Source: Cereibacter_A azotoformans
GTDB lineage: Bacteria; Pseudomonadota; Alphaproteobacteria; Rhodobacterales; Rhodobacteraceae
NCBI RefSeq assembly: GCF_003050905.1
Contig: NZ_QAOT01000001.1
Length of the DNA: 64,000 nt
Direction: 5' to 3' (one strand)
Shown: one piece after another, positions 17,121 to 25,136 of the stretch
How the letters are laid out: each line of letters starts with the position of its first letter
Numbering within the stretch: position 1 is the first letter of the stretch
Position numbers and translations under genes: made by a program
Notes under the pieces: model-generated
Databases searched by the model: none
Told to the model about the DNA's origin: nothing
What the model saw: only the letters and a program-made list of their open reading frames with translations

Positions 17121-17774
17121 ATGCCGGCCACATCTTCATCGCGAACACGGCTCTGGGCCGAGTTCGTCGCCTTCTACCTGTTCGTGCCGGTGGTGATCGC
17201 GCTCTTCCTGCCGCCCTCGCAGATGTTCCTGGCGCTGTTCGCCTTCACGGCGCTGGGCCTCGTGCTGCTCGGTCTGACGCCGGACTTCGACTGGTCGCAC
17301 CTCGTGCGCGGCTGGCGGGCGATCGACGGGCCGCTGGTGGCGGGCTTCGCGCTCGCCACGCTGGCGGGGGCGGTGGCGATCGTGCTGGCCACGCGACCCG
17401 AGCGGCTGTTCGATCTGGCGCGCGACCATCCGGCGATGCTTGTGGCTGTGCTTCTGGTCTATCCCTTCCTGTCGGTCCTGCCGCAGGAGGTGATCTTCCG
17501 GCCGCTGTTCTTCCGCCGCTACGGGGCGCTCCTGCCGCCGGGGTGGGCGCGTATCGTGATCAATGCGGCGCTCTTTTCTCTGGTCCACCTGATGTACTGG
17601 AGCGGACTTGTGGCGCTGCTGACCTTCTGCGGCGGGCTGGTCTTCGGCTGGGCCTACGAGACGCGGCGGAGCTTTCCGATGGCGGTGGTTCTTCATGCCG
17701 TGGCGGGCGGGATCATGTTTGCCGCGGGGCTCGGCGCGCATTTCGTTGCGGCCAACGCGGTCCGGCCCTTCTGA
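17121..17774 (+). CDS. CPBP-family intramembrane metalloprotease
   Basis: This 217-residue membrane protein has about six hydrophobic segments and the CPBP (CAAX protease/bacteriocin-processing; formerly Abi) motifs: QEVIFRPLFFRRY (motif 1, with Q in place of the first Glu of EExxxR), FSLVHLMYW (motif 2, FxxxH) and VVLHAVAGG (motif 3). Family members are Rce1-like glutamate proteases in the inner membrane; roles range from prenyl-protein processing to self-immunity. The substrate is unknown here. It is a single gene between pabC and aspS. The motif 1 substitution could affect activity. Confidence 0.82.
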   Translation: MPATSSSRTRLWAEFVAFYLFVPVVIALFLPPSQMFLALFAFTALGLVLLGLTPDFDWSHLVRGWRAIDGPLVAGFALATLAGAVAIVLATRPERLFDLARDHPAMLVAVLLVYPFLSVLPQEVIFRPLFFRRYGALLPPGWARIVINAALFSLVHLMYWSGLVALLTFCGGLVFGWAYETRRSFPMAVVLHAVAGGIMFAAGLGAHFVAANAVRPF

Positions 17775-17840
17775 GCCGCAAGGAGGCGGTTCCCGCCAAG
17801 CCTTCGGCCTCGCCGCAGCGGCCGGGCCGCCGCGGCTCAG

Positions 17841-17879
17841 GCGCCGCTCCGCGGGGGATATTTGTGCCAGAGTGAAAAG
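17841..17879 (+). repeat. Dispersed intergenic repeat, copy A
   Basis: The core GGGGGATATTTGTGCCAGAG followed by TGAAAAG matches the shared tail of the family (GGATATTT, then GCCAGAATGAAAG). The upstream half is GC-rich but lacks the clean CCGGGGGC/GCCCCCGG hairpin of copies C-E. It lies between the CPBP protease gene and the aspS promoter. Confidence 0.75.
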
Positions 17880-17888
17880 GCGGGCGGC

Positions 17889-17917
17889 TTGACTTCCCCT
17901 TCGGCAGGGAGTGTATC
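17889..17917 (+). promoter_or_regulatory. Promoter candidate for aspS
   Basis: TTGACT (17889-17894) and TGTATC (17912-17917) are spaced by 17 bp, about 40 bp before the aspS ATG. The -35 is strong and the -10 weak, as is common in high-GC alphaproteobacteria. Confidence 0.4.
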
Positions 17918-17954
17918 GGCGCGGACGAACCAGAGCCTCGGGAAGGGGAGCCGA

Positions 17955-19730
17955 ATGCACGCCTATCGCAGCCACACTTGCGCGGAACTGAACGCCGGGC
18001 ACGTCGGTCAGGAGGTGCGGCTTTCGGGCTGGGTCCACCGCGTGCGCGACCATGGCGGGGTGCTCTTCATCGACCTGCGCGACCATTACGGCATCACCCA
18101 GGTGATCGCCGACGCCGATTCGCCCGCTTTTGCCGAGCTCGAGACGGTGCGCGCCGAATGGGTGATCCGCATCGAGGGCCGCGTGAAGGGCCGCGACGCG
18201 GCGCTGGTGAACCCGAAACTCGCCACGGGCGAGATCGAGGTCTATGCCACCGGGCTGACGGTGCTGGGCGCGGCGGACGAGCTGCCGATGCCGGTCTTCG
18301 GCGAGGTGGATTATCCCGAGGAGACGCGGCTGACCTACCGCTTCCTCGACCTGCGGCGAGAGAAGCTGCACGCCAACATGATGCTGCGGTCGAACGTGGT
18401 GCGCAGCTTGCGCAACCGGATGTGGGACGCGGGCTTCAACGAGTTCCAGACGCCGATCATCACGGCCTCGTCGCCCGAAGGGGCGCGCGACTTTCTCGTG
18501 CCGTCGCGGCTGCATCCGGGCAAGTTCTACGCCCTGCCGCAGGCGCCGCAGCAGTTCAAGCAGCTGATCATGGTGGCGGGCTTCGACCGCTACTTCCAGA
18601 TCGCGCCCTGCTTCCGTGACGAGGATCCGCGCGCCGACCGCTCGCCCACCGACTTCTACCAGCTCGACGTCGAGATGAGCTTCGTCGAGCAGGAGGACGT
18701 GTTCCAGGCGGTGCAGCCGGTGATCCAGGGCATCTTCGAGGAGTTCGGCGGCGGGCGCCGTGTCGATGCCGACTGGCCGCGGATCGCCTATCGCGACGCG
18801 ATGCTGTGGTATGGCTCGGACAAGCCCGACCTGCGCAACCCGATCCGGATGCAGGTGGTGAGCGAGCATTTCCGCGGCTCGGGCTTTGCGATCTTCGCGA
18901 AGCTGCTGGAGAACGAGGGCACCGAGATCCGCGCGATCCCGGCGCCGACGGGCGGCTCGCGGAAATTCTGCGACCGGATGAACGCCTTCGCGCAATCGCA
19001 GGGTCTGCCGGGGATGGGCTACATCTTCTGGCGCAAGGGCGACGATGGCGCCATGGAGGCCGCCGGGCCGCTGGCGAAGAATATCGGGCCGGAGCGGACC
19101 GAGGCGATCCGGCAGCAACTGGGGCTGGGCGAGGGCGATGCGGCCTTCTTCCTTGGCGGCAAGCCCGAGACCTTCGAGGCCGTTGCGGGACGCGCGCGCA
19201 ACGAGATCGGCCGCGAGCTGGGGCTGACCGAGGAAAACTGCTTCCGCTTCGCCTGGATCGTCGATTTCCCGATGTACGAGAAGGACGACGAGGGGAAGGT
19301 TGATTTCAGCCACAACCCGTTCTCGATGCCGCAGGGCGGGATGGCGGCGCTGGAAGGCGATCCGCTGAAGGTTCTGGCCTATCAGTATGACCTCGCCTGC
19401 AACGGCTACGAGCTGATCTCGGGTGGCATCCGCAACCACAAGCCCGAGATCATGTTCAAGGCCTTCGAACTGGCGGGCTATCCGGCCTCGGAGGTCGAGA
19501 AGCGGTTCGGCGGCATGGTCAAGGCCTTCCGCTACGGTGCGCCGCCCCACGGCGGCTGCGCGGCGGGCATCGACCGGATCGTGATGCTGCTGGCGGATGA
19601 GGCGAACATCCGCGAGGTGATCATGTTCCCGATGAACCAGCGCGCCGAGGATCTGCTGATGGGTGCGCCGTCGGAGCCGACCAACGAGCAGCTGCGCGAA
19701 TTGCGGCTGCGTGTCGTGCCGAAGGACTGA
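17955..19730 (+). CDS. aspS: Aspartyl-tRNA synthetase
   Basis: This is a class II synthetase of 591 residues, the bacterial AspRS length. The N-terminal OB fold (residues 1-105, GWVHRVRDHGGVLFIDLRD) binds the anticodon. Motif 1, motif 2 (FRDEDPRADRSPTDFYQLD) and motif 3 (GGCAAGIDRIVML) are present, with a GAD insertion domain between (about residues 290-420). The ATG at 17955 has GGGGAG upstream. Asparagine-tRNA formation could be direct or via GatCAB; this protein alone does not tell. Confidence 0.97.
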   Translation: MHAYRSHTCAELNAGHVGQEVRLSGWVHRVRDHGGVLFIDLRDHYGITQVIADADSPAFAELETVRAEWVIRIEGRVKGRDAALVNPKLATGEIEVYATGLTVLGAADELPMPVFGEVDYPEETRLTYRFLDLRREKLHANMMLRSNVVRSLRNRMWDAGFNEFQTPIITASSPEGARDFLVPSRLHPGKFYALPQAPQQFKQLIMVAGFDRYFQIAPCFRDEDPRADRSPTDFYQLDVEMSFVEQEDVFQAVQPVIQGIFEEFGGGRRVDADWPRIAYRDAMLWYGSDKPDLRNPIRMQVVSEHFRGSGFAIFAKLLENEGTEIRAIPAPTGGSRKFCDRMNAFAQSQGLPGMGYIFWRKGDDGAMEAAGPLAKNIGPERTEAIRQQLGLGEGDAAFFLGGKPETFEAVAGRARNEIGRELGLTEENCFRFAWIVDFPMYEKDDEGKVDFSHNPFSMPQGGMAALEGDPLKVLAYQYDLACNGYELISGGIRNHKPEIMFKAFELAGYPASEVEKRFGGMVKAFRYGAPPHGGCAAGIDRIVMLLADEANIREVIMFPMNQRAEDLLMGAPSEPTNEQLRELRLRVVPKD

Positions 19731-19733
19731 CTT

Positions 19734-20438
19734 GTGAAGCGGTTCGGCGAGCCGGTTCCGGGCTGGGTTTCGGCATCGCATCCCTCGGGCGAGGCGCTCG
19801 AGGGGCGCCATGCCCGGCTGGAGCGGCTCTCGGCCGACCGCCATGCCGCCGATCTGCACCGGGCGTTTTCGGGGGATGACACGCTCTGGGATTATCTGCC
19901 TTACGGTCCCTTCGCCTCGACGGCGGCCTATCATCATTGGGCGCGCGGGGTCGAGGAGGGCGGCGATCCGCTGTTCTACACGATCCGCGACCGCGCCACC
20001 GGCCATTGCGGCGGGGTCGCAAGCTTCCTGCGCATCGCGCCCCAGGCGGGCTCGATCGAGATCGGCCACATCTGCCTCTCGCCCGAGATCCAGCGCACGC
20101 CGGTCGCGACCGAGGCGCTGTTCCTGATGATGGCCTGGAGCTTTGCCGCCGGCTACCGGCGCTGCGAATGGAAATGCGACGCGCTGAACCTTGCCTCGCG
20201 CCGGGCGGCGCAGCGGCTGGGCTTCAGCTACGAGGGCACGTTCCGCCAGGCCACGGTGGTGAAGGGGCGCAACCGCGACACCGCCTGGTTCTCGGTGATC
20301 GACAAGGAATGGCCCGCCCTGCGCGAGGCGTTCGAGGCCTGGTTGTCTCCGCGTAACTTCGACGGCTTCGGGCGGCAGATCGAGCGGCTGTCGGACCTGA
20401 CGGGGCTCGTGCGGGGCGGGGCCGATCCGCTGCTGTGA
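19734..20438 (+). CDS. GNAT N-acetyltransferase (RimJ/RimL-like)
   Basis: This 234-residue protein has a RimJ/RimL-type acetyltransferase fold: GEALEGRHARLERL at the start, FYTIRDRATGHCGGVASFLRI, EIGHICLSPEIQRTPVATEALFLM (acetyl-CoA region) and KCDALNLASRRAAQRLGFSYEGTFRQA (C-terminal signature). Substrates in the family include ribosomal-protein N-termini and small amines; the target here is unknown. It starts at GTG only 3 bp after the aspS stop codon, so it is almost certainly co-transcribed with aspS. Confidence 0.85.
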   Translation: MKRFGEPVPGWVSASHPSGEALEGRHARLERLSADRHAADLHRAFSGDDTLWDYLPYGPFASTAAYHHWARGVEEGGDPLFYTIRDRATGHCGGVASFLRIAPQAGSIEIGHICLSPEIQRTPVATEALFLMMAWSFAAGYRRCEWKCDALNLASRRAAQRLGFSYEGTFRQATVVKGRNRDTAWFSVIDKEWPALREAFEAWLSPRNFDGFGRQIERLSDLTGLVRGGADPLL

Positions 20439-20448
20439 CGGTGCGCCG

Positions 20449-21150
20449 TCAGACGGCTGCGGCCGGGCCCTCGAGCCTGGAGGAGATCAGGCGTCGGAGG
20501 AGGTCGAGCCCCTCGGCGCTGTCCGGGGCGGCCACGGCGGCCTGTTCAAGCGCCTTGTCGCCGCAGCTGCGCGCGATGCCGGTCACGAAGCCCGACAGAT
20601 AGCGCGCCCGTGCCGTTCCGGGCCGGACGGTTGTGGTCAGATCCGCCGCGCGATTGAGATCCTCGCGCAGCGAGAACGGGTCGGGCGGGGGCAGGGTCTC
20701 ATCCTCGACAAGGCGCGGGCGTCCCGGCAGATGGTCGAGCAGGACCTGCTGAAAGAGGGCGAGGCTGTCGAGCGGCTTTTCCAGAAAGGCATGGGCGCCA
20801 GCGGCCAGGGCCGCCTCGCGCCGGGTGGGGTCACCGCTGGCCGCGATGATCACGGGGCCGGGGCCAGCGGCCAGCTGGGCGATCAGCATCTCGCCCGAGC
20901 CGTCGGGCAGGCCGAGATCGACGATCACGGCGTCGGGCATGTAACGCTCGAGATGTTTCCGGGCCCCCTCGAGATCGTCGGCCCGTCGGAGGCGCGCGCC
21001 CGAGCGGTGGCACAGCAGCCGGATCGCTTCGGCCGCGAAGTGGCTGTCCTCGACCGCGAGGACGGTCAGCCCCGCGAGAGGCAGCGGCCCCCGCGGCCGG
21101 TAAGGGCCAGGGGACGGCGGCGGATCGGGCAGGAGGTGCAGATGGGGCAT
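20449..21150 (-). CDS. Single-domain response regulator with C-terminal extension
   Basis: This 233-residue protein has a CheY-like receiver domain at about residues 25-145: acidic pocket Glu34/Asp35, phosphorylatable Asp78 (AVIVDLGLPDGSG), conserved Ser105 and Lys125 (FLEKPLD). A 25-residue Pro-rich N-terminus precedes it. The roughly 85-residue C-terminus is not a recognisable DNA-binding or enzymatic output domain and includes an Arg/Ala-rich helix. No histidine kinase is adjacent, so it is an orphan. I choose the ATG at 21150 because GGAAG lies upstream. Output mechanism is unknown. Confidence 0.75.
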   Translation of the reverse strand: MPHLHLLPDPPPSPGPYRPRGPLPLAGLTVLAVEDSHFAAEAIRLLCHRSGARLRRADDLEGARKHLERYMPDAVIVDLGLPDGSGEMLIAQLAAGPGPVIIAASGDPTRREAALAAGAHAFLEKPLDSLALFQQVLLDHLPGRPRLVEDETLPPPDPFSLREDLNRAADLTTTVRPGTARARYLSGFVTGIARSCGDKALEQAAVAAPDSAEGLDLLRRLISSRLEGPAAAV

Positions 21151-21300
21151 CGGGATCTTCCGGCAAGGGCGAGTCGCGCCAGTCAATCCGATCCGGGTCA
21201 AGATCCGGTTAAGCCGCCTGCGCCCCGCGCGACCGGCTGACCCCTTGCGCGGAAGGGGGGCCGCTCCCATAACGTCCCCACCGGACGCAAGGGAGAGATC

Positions 21301-21705
21301 ATGATCGGACGCCTGAACCATGTGGCCATCGCCGTGCCCGACCTTGAGGCTGCGGCGGCGCAATATCGAAATACGCTCGGCGCCGAGGTGGGCGCGCCGC
21401 AGGACGAGCCCGACCATGGCGTGACCGTGGTCTTCATCACCCTGCCGAACACCAAGATCGAGCTGCTCTATCCGCTGGGCGAGACCTCTCCGATCAACGG
21501 ATTCCTCGAGAAGAACCCCGCGGGGGGCATTCACCACATCTGCTACGAGGTCGAGGACATCATCGCCGCGCGCGACCGGCTGAAGGCCTCGGGCGCGCGG
21601 GTCCTGGGTTCGGGCGAGCCGAAGATCGGCGCGCATGGCAAGCCGGTGCTCTTCCTGCATCCCAAGGACTTCAACGGATGCCTCGTGGAGCTTGAGCAGG
21701 TATGA
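21301..21705 (+). CDS. mce: Methylmalonyl-CoA epimerase
   Basis: This 134-residue VOC-fold metalloenzyme interconverts the (S)- and (R)-epimers of methylmalonyl-CoA, linking propionyl-CoA carboxylation to the B12-dependent mutase. It is also used in the ethylmalonyl-CoA pathway of Rhodobacter. Metal ligands are expected at His7 (RLNHVAIAV), the HHICYEV His and Glu131 (GCLVELEQV). KIELLYPLGETSPI is typical. GGGAGAG precedes the ATG. It overlaps the next gene by 4 bp (ATGA). Confidence 0.95.
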   Translation: MIGRLNHVAIAVPDLEAAAAQYRNTLGAEVGAPQDEPDHGVTVVFITLPNTKIELLYPLGETSPINGFLEKNPAGGIHHICYEVEDIIAARDRLKASGARVLGSGEPKIGAHGKPVLFLHPKDFNGCLVELEQV

Positions 21706-21983
21706 GCATCACCGGCGCCATCGTCCTCTATGCGGTGACCTGGTTCATGGTGTTCTTCATCCTGCTCCCCCTGCGGGTGCAGAGCCAGGACGAGGCGGGG
21801 GATGTGGTGCCGGGCACGCCGCGGGGCGCACCCGCGGGCTATGTGATCCGGCGCAAGGCCTGGCTCACGACGCTCTGGGGCACGCTGGTCTGGGCGGTGC
21901 TCTGCGGGATCATCCTGTCGGGCGTGATCAGCCTGCGCGACATCGACGTGATGGGGCGGATGCCCCCGCCTCCGCCGCTCTGA
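21702..21983 (+). CDS. DUF1467-type small membrane protein
   Basis: This 93-residue protein has two membrane helices (about residues 5-24 and 55-76) and a short Pro-rich C-terminal tail (PPPPPL). The pattern FFILLPLRVQSQDEAG plus GYVIRRKAWLTT is that of DUF1467, an alphaproteobacterial family that routinely follows the methylmalonyl-CoA epimerase gene. Its function is unknown. The ATGA overlap with mce suggests translational coupling. Confidence 0.85.
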   Translation: MSITGAIVLYAVTWFMVFFILLPLRVQSQDEAGDVVPGTPRGAPAGYVIRRKAWLTTLWGTLVWAVLCGIILSGVISLRDIDVMGRMPPPPPL

Positions 21984-21986
21984 TCA

Positions 21987-22014
21987 CGCGCCGGCCCGAC
22001 CAGGGGCCGGCGCG
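21987..22014. terminator. Bidirectional terminator hairpin
   Basis: A perfect 11-bp GC stem (21987-21997 with 22004-22014) with a 6-nt loop sits in the 39-bp gap between the convergent DUF1467 and EI24 genes. Confidence 0.65.
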
Positions 22015-22022
22015 GTTCGGCT

Positions 22023-22718
22023 TCAGGTTCGGCGGGCGCCGTCCAGCCGGTGGAAGATGTGGGTGAAGGTCGCCACCCCCAGCACCGGCACCACGAGGTT
22101 CAGGATCGGGATCGACAGCGGCGCCGCCATCAGCGTCCCCGCCAGCCAGATCTGTCCGGCGTGGCGCGCGCGCAGGGCCTTGGCGCCCGCGCGCCCCAGC
22201 CTGCGCATCGCAACCAGCGTGAAATATTCCCGCCCCAGCAGGAAGCCGTTCAGCGCCCAGAAGAGGATGGGCCCCACCGGCCCGGCGAAGATGAAGACCA
22301 CCAGCGCGATCACGTTGACGAGGATCAGCACCGCGAAGAAATTCGCGCTGTCGATCAGCTGGTCCATCAGGGGAAGCGGCGTGGCCGGGGGGAGCTGCGG
22401 ATAGTGCCGTTGCTCGACGGCATCCGCCACGCTGTCGAGAAAGAGCCCCGTGAAGGCCGAGGCCACCGGGATCATCAGGAACACCGACAGGCCGAGCATC
22501 AGCACGGCGGACCCCCAGGAGAGGATCGTGTCGATGGCGCCCACCTCGCCGATCCAGGGGATCGTGACGGTGTCGGGCACGAACATGTTCAGCAGGAACA
22601 GGAAGCCGCCATAGACGGCCATCAGCAGCAGCAGCGAGAGCCCGATGCCCAGCAGGACGACACGCCGGAAGGGCGGGTCGCCGATCTGGGCGATGGCGCG
22701 GAAAAAGTCGCGGATCAT
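22023..22718 (-). CDS. EI24/CysZ-like integral membrane protein
   Basis: This 231-residue protein has four to five hydrophobic helices and the EI24-family layout: ending with the segment FLLGREYFTLVAMRRLG and the C-terminal MAAPLSIPILNLVVPVLGVATFTHIFHRL. CysZ homologues are sulfate permeases; many alphaproteobacterial relatives have no assigned substrate. It is translationally coupled (ATGA) to the upstream nitroreductase gene. Confidence 0.85.
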   Translation of the reverse strand: MIRDFFRAIAQIGDPPFRRVVLLGIGLSLLLLMAVYGGFLFLLNMFVPDTVTIPWIGEVGAIDTILSWGSAVLMLGLSVFLMIPVASAFTGLFLDSVADAVEQRHYPQLPPATPLPLMDQLIDSANFFAVLILVNVIALVVFIFAGPVGPILFWALNGFLLGREYFTLVAMRRLGRAGAKALRARHAGQIWLAGTLMAAPLSIPILNLVVPVLGVATFTHIFHRLDGARRT

Positions 22719-23293
22719 TCACTTACCCATGTGGTGAGACTGGCAATGTCGGGTCGGGGGCGGTCGGGCGGGGCGACGGTCTCGCTGCCGATATGGATGA
22801 TGCCCGCGACGAACTCGTGATCCTCAAGCCCCAGACCCTCGCGCACGAAGTCGCGGTCGTGGGCGGGCCAGCCTGTCAGCCAGTTGGCGCCCCAGCCCGC
22901 CGCCTGAGCGGCGTTCAGCAGCCCGAGGCAGACCGCGCCGGCCGAGAGCGTCTGCTCGATCGCCGGCACCTTGTCGGACGGCTTGGGGATGGCCACCACA
23001 ACCACGGCCAAGTGGCTCTGCTCGAACTGCGACCGGCCCTTGGCGCGTTTCTCGGGATCGAGGCCAAGCGCCTCGGCCCGCGCCTCGGCCAGCGCGACCA
23101 GCCGGGGCATGGCCCCCGCCTCGAGGACCAGCAGCCGCCACGGCTCGAGCTTGCCGTGGTCGGGCGTGCGCAGCGCGGCCGTGAGGATCGGGCCGAGCTG
23201 GTTCCGGCCGGGCACGGGCAGCGCCAGCGTCTTGGCGGGGCGCGAGCGGCGGCTCAGCAGGAAATCGAGGACCTCGGGTCGCGCGTCGGGCAT
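22715..23293 (-). CDS. Nitroreductase-family flavoprotein (YdjA-like)
   Basis: This 192-residue FMN oxidoreductase has the arginine-rich LLSRRSRPAKTL start, the APxHG-like RTPDHGKLEPWRLLVL segment (residues 41-55), AVCLGLLNAAQAAGWGANWLTGWPA and GLGLEDHEFVAGIIHIG. It is the minimal YdjA-type nitroreductase with no large insertion. GGAGACGCCC precedes the ATG at 23293. Its physiological substrate is unknown. It heads a two-gene unit with the EI24 protein. Confidence 0.88.
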   Translation of the reverse strand: MPDARPEVLDFLLSRRSRPAKTLALPVPGRNQLGPILTAALRTPDHGKLEPWRLLVLEAGAMPRLVALAEARAEALGLDPEKRAKGRSQFEQSHLAVVVVAIPKPSDKVPAIEQTLSAGAVCLGLLNAAQAAGWGANWLTGWPAHDRDFVREGLGLEDHEFVAGIIHIGSETVAPPDRPRPDIASLTTWVSE

Positions 23294-23445
23294 GGGCGTC
23301 TCCTTTGCGCGCGATCTTGAGGATCGGGCGGGCAGGGTCAAGCGCACTTCGGCCCCCCGCGGGGGCAGCATCCGGCGCCGAAGCGGTGCGATGCGCCGGA
23401 CGAAGGCGGTCTGCCGGCGCATGTTTCCCGATCCGAGAGCAACCC

Positions 23446-23475
23446 TTGACAGTTCCGCAACCCGCTGCTCAGCAT
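23446..23475 (+). promoter_or_regulatory. Promoter candidate for the peptide ABC operon
   Basis: A perfect TTGACA (23446-23451) is followed 17-18 bp later by a weak CAGCAT/TCAGCA -10. This lies about 75 bp before the ATG of the binding-protein gene. Confidence 0.45.
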
Positions 23476-23546
23476 GTTGCCGGGCCCGTCCAGACGCCCG
23501 GCGACGGACAGGAGCCCGTGAAAAACACTTCGACAGGGGGTTCTCC

Positions 23547-25136
23547 ATGTTCATCCGAGCGCGCTTGCTGGCGACGGCGGCCGTTGCCGCATTCGCCCTG
23601 ACCACGGCACCGCTTTCCGCCGAGACGCCGCCCGACACCTTCATCCAGGCCTGGGCGATCGACGACATGATCACCCTCGACCCGGCCGAGGTGTTCGAGT
23701 TCACCGCCTCCGAAATCATCGGCAACAGCTACGAGACGATCATCGGCTACGATGTGAACGACGTCTCGAACATCTTCGGCCGCGTGGCGGAAAGCTGGGA
23801 GCTGTCCGAAGACGGCAAGACCATGAGCTTCACGGTCCGTCAGGGCAAGAAGTTCGCCTCGGGCAACGACCTGACCGCCGAGGATGTGGTCTACAGTCTC
23901 GTCCGCGCGGTCAAGCTCGACAAGTCGCCGGCCTTCATCCTGGGCCAGTTCGGCCTGACCCCCGACAACGTCGACGAGAAGATCGTCCAGACCGGCGACC
24001 ATTCCTTCACCTTCGAGATGGACAAGGCCTATGCGCCGACGTTCCTGCTCTACTGCCTGACGGCGACGGTCGCCGCGGTGGTGGACAAGGATCTGGTGCA
24101 GTCGAACGAGGTGGACGGCGACTGGGGCTACAACTGGCTCAAGACCAACTATGCCGGCTCGGGCCCGTTCACGATCCGCGAATGGCGCGCCAACGAGGCC
24201 GTCGTGATGGAGCGGAACGACAACTGGGACGGCGAGACGCCCGCGATGGCACGCGCGATCTACCGCCACATCCCCGAAGCCGCGACCGAGCGGCTGCTGC
24301 TCGAACAGGGCGACATCGACATCGCGCGCAAGCTGCTGCCCGAAGAGATCGAGGCGCTGAGCCAGAACCCCGACATCAAGATCCAGAGCGGGGTGAAGGG
24401 CACGATCTTCTACCTCGGCCTGAACCAGAAGAACGAGAACCTGGCCAAGCCCGAGGTGCGCGAGGCGATGAAATGGCTCGTCGATTACGACGCCATCGCC
24501 GAGACGCTGGTCAAGGGCATGAAGAAGAAGCACCAGACCTTCCTGCCGGAGGGCTTCCTCGGCGCGCTGGACGAAAACCCCTACAGCTTCGATCCCGCCA
24601 AGGCCAAGGAGCTTCTGGCCGCGGCCGGCCTGCCCGACGGCTTCACCGTCACGATGGACACCCGCAACACGCCCGAAGTGACCTCGATCGCGCAGGCGAT
24701 CCAGCAGACCATGGCTGAGGCCGGCATCCGCATCGAGATCATCCCCGGCGACGGCGGCCAGACGCTCGAGAAATACCGCGCCCGCACGCATGACATCTAC
24801 ATCGGCCAGTGGGGCCCGGACTATCAGGACCCGCACACCAACGCGACCTTCGCGCAGAACCCCGACAATTCGGACGATGCCGCCTCGAAACCGCTCGCCT
24901 GGCGCAACGCCTGGGAGATCCCCGAGCTGACCGCCAAGGCCGATGCCGCGGTGCTCGAACGCGACACCGACAAGCGCGCCGAGATGTATCGCGAGATGCA
25001 GCGCGAGGTGCTCGAAACCTCGCCCTTCGTGATCATGTTCCAGGAATCCGAGGTCGTCGCCATGCGCAAGAACGTCGAGGGCTACATCATCGGCCCCTCG
25101 TTCAACGACAACTCGTTCCGTGCCGTGACGAAGTAA
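23547..25136 (+). CDS. ABC transporter periplasmic peptide-binding protein (family 5)
   Basis: This 529-residue extracellular solute-binding protein belongs to the DppA/OppA/NikA family. The signal peptide (residues 1-25, MFIRARLLATAAVAAFALTT and onward to a likely cut after PLSA) sends it to the periplasm. The family-5 signature runs through VAESWELSEDGKTMSFTVRQGKKFASG, LTAEDVVYSLVRAV and the C-terminal PFVIMFQESEVVAMRKNVEGY. It lacks a lipobox. It heads a six-gene operon ending in a dipeptidase, so di- or oligopeptides are the likely cargo. The next gene starts immediately after its TAA. Confidence 0.93.
   Translation: MFIRARLLATAAVAAFALTTAPLSAETPPDTFIQAWAIDDMITLDPAEVFEFTASEIIGNSYETIIGYDVNDVSNIFGRVAESWELSEDGKTMSFTVRQGKKFASGNDLTAEDVVYSLVRAVKLDKSPAFILGQFGLTPDNVDEKIVQTGDHSFTFEMDKAYAPTFLLYCLTATVAAVVDKDLVQSNEVDGDWGYNWLKTNYAGSGPFTIREWRANEAVVMERNDNWDGETPAMARAIYRHIPEAATERLLLEQGDIDIARKLLPEEIEALSQNPDIKIQSGVKGTIFYLGLNQKNENLAKPEVREAMKWLVDYDAIAETLVKGMKKKHQTFLPEGFLGALDENPYSFDPAKAKELLAAAGLPDGFTVTMDTRNTPEVTSIAQAIQQTMAEAGIRIEIIPGDGGQTLEKYRARTHDIYIGQWGPDYQDPHTNATFAQNPDNSDDAASKPLAWRNAWEIPELTAKADAAVLERDTDKRAEMYREMQREVLETSPFVIMFQESEVVAMRKNVEGYIIGPSFNDNSFRAVTK

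Noticed and set aside
17136..20069. Minus-strand open frame of 977 codons opposite the CPBP protease and aspS genes
   Set aside because: It spans two well-recognised genes on the other strand and has shadow-type composition with no motifs.
23294..23445. Possible small gene between the nitroreductase and the ABC operon
   Set aside because: Open frames there have no ribosome site or plausible protein features; the region is better seen as a promoter.
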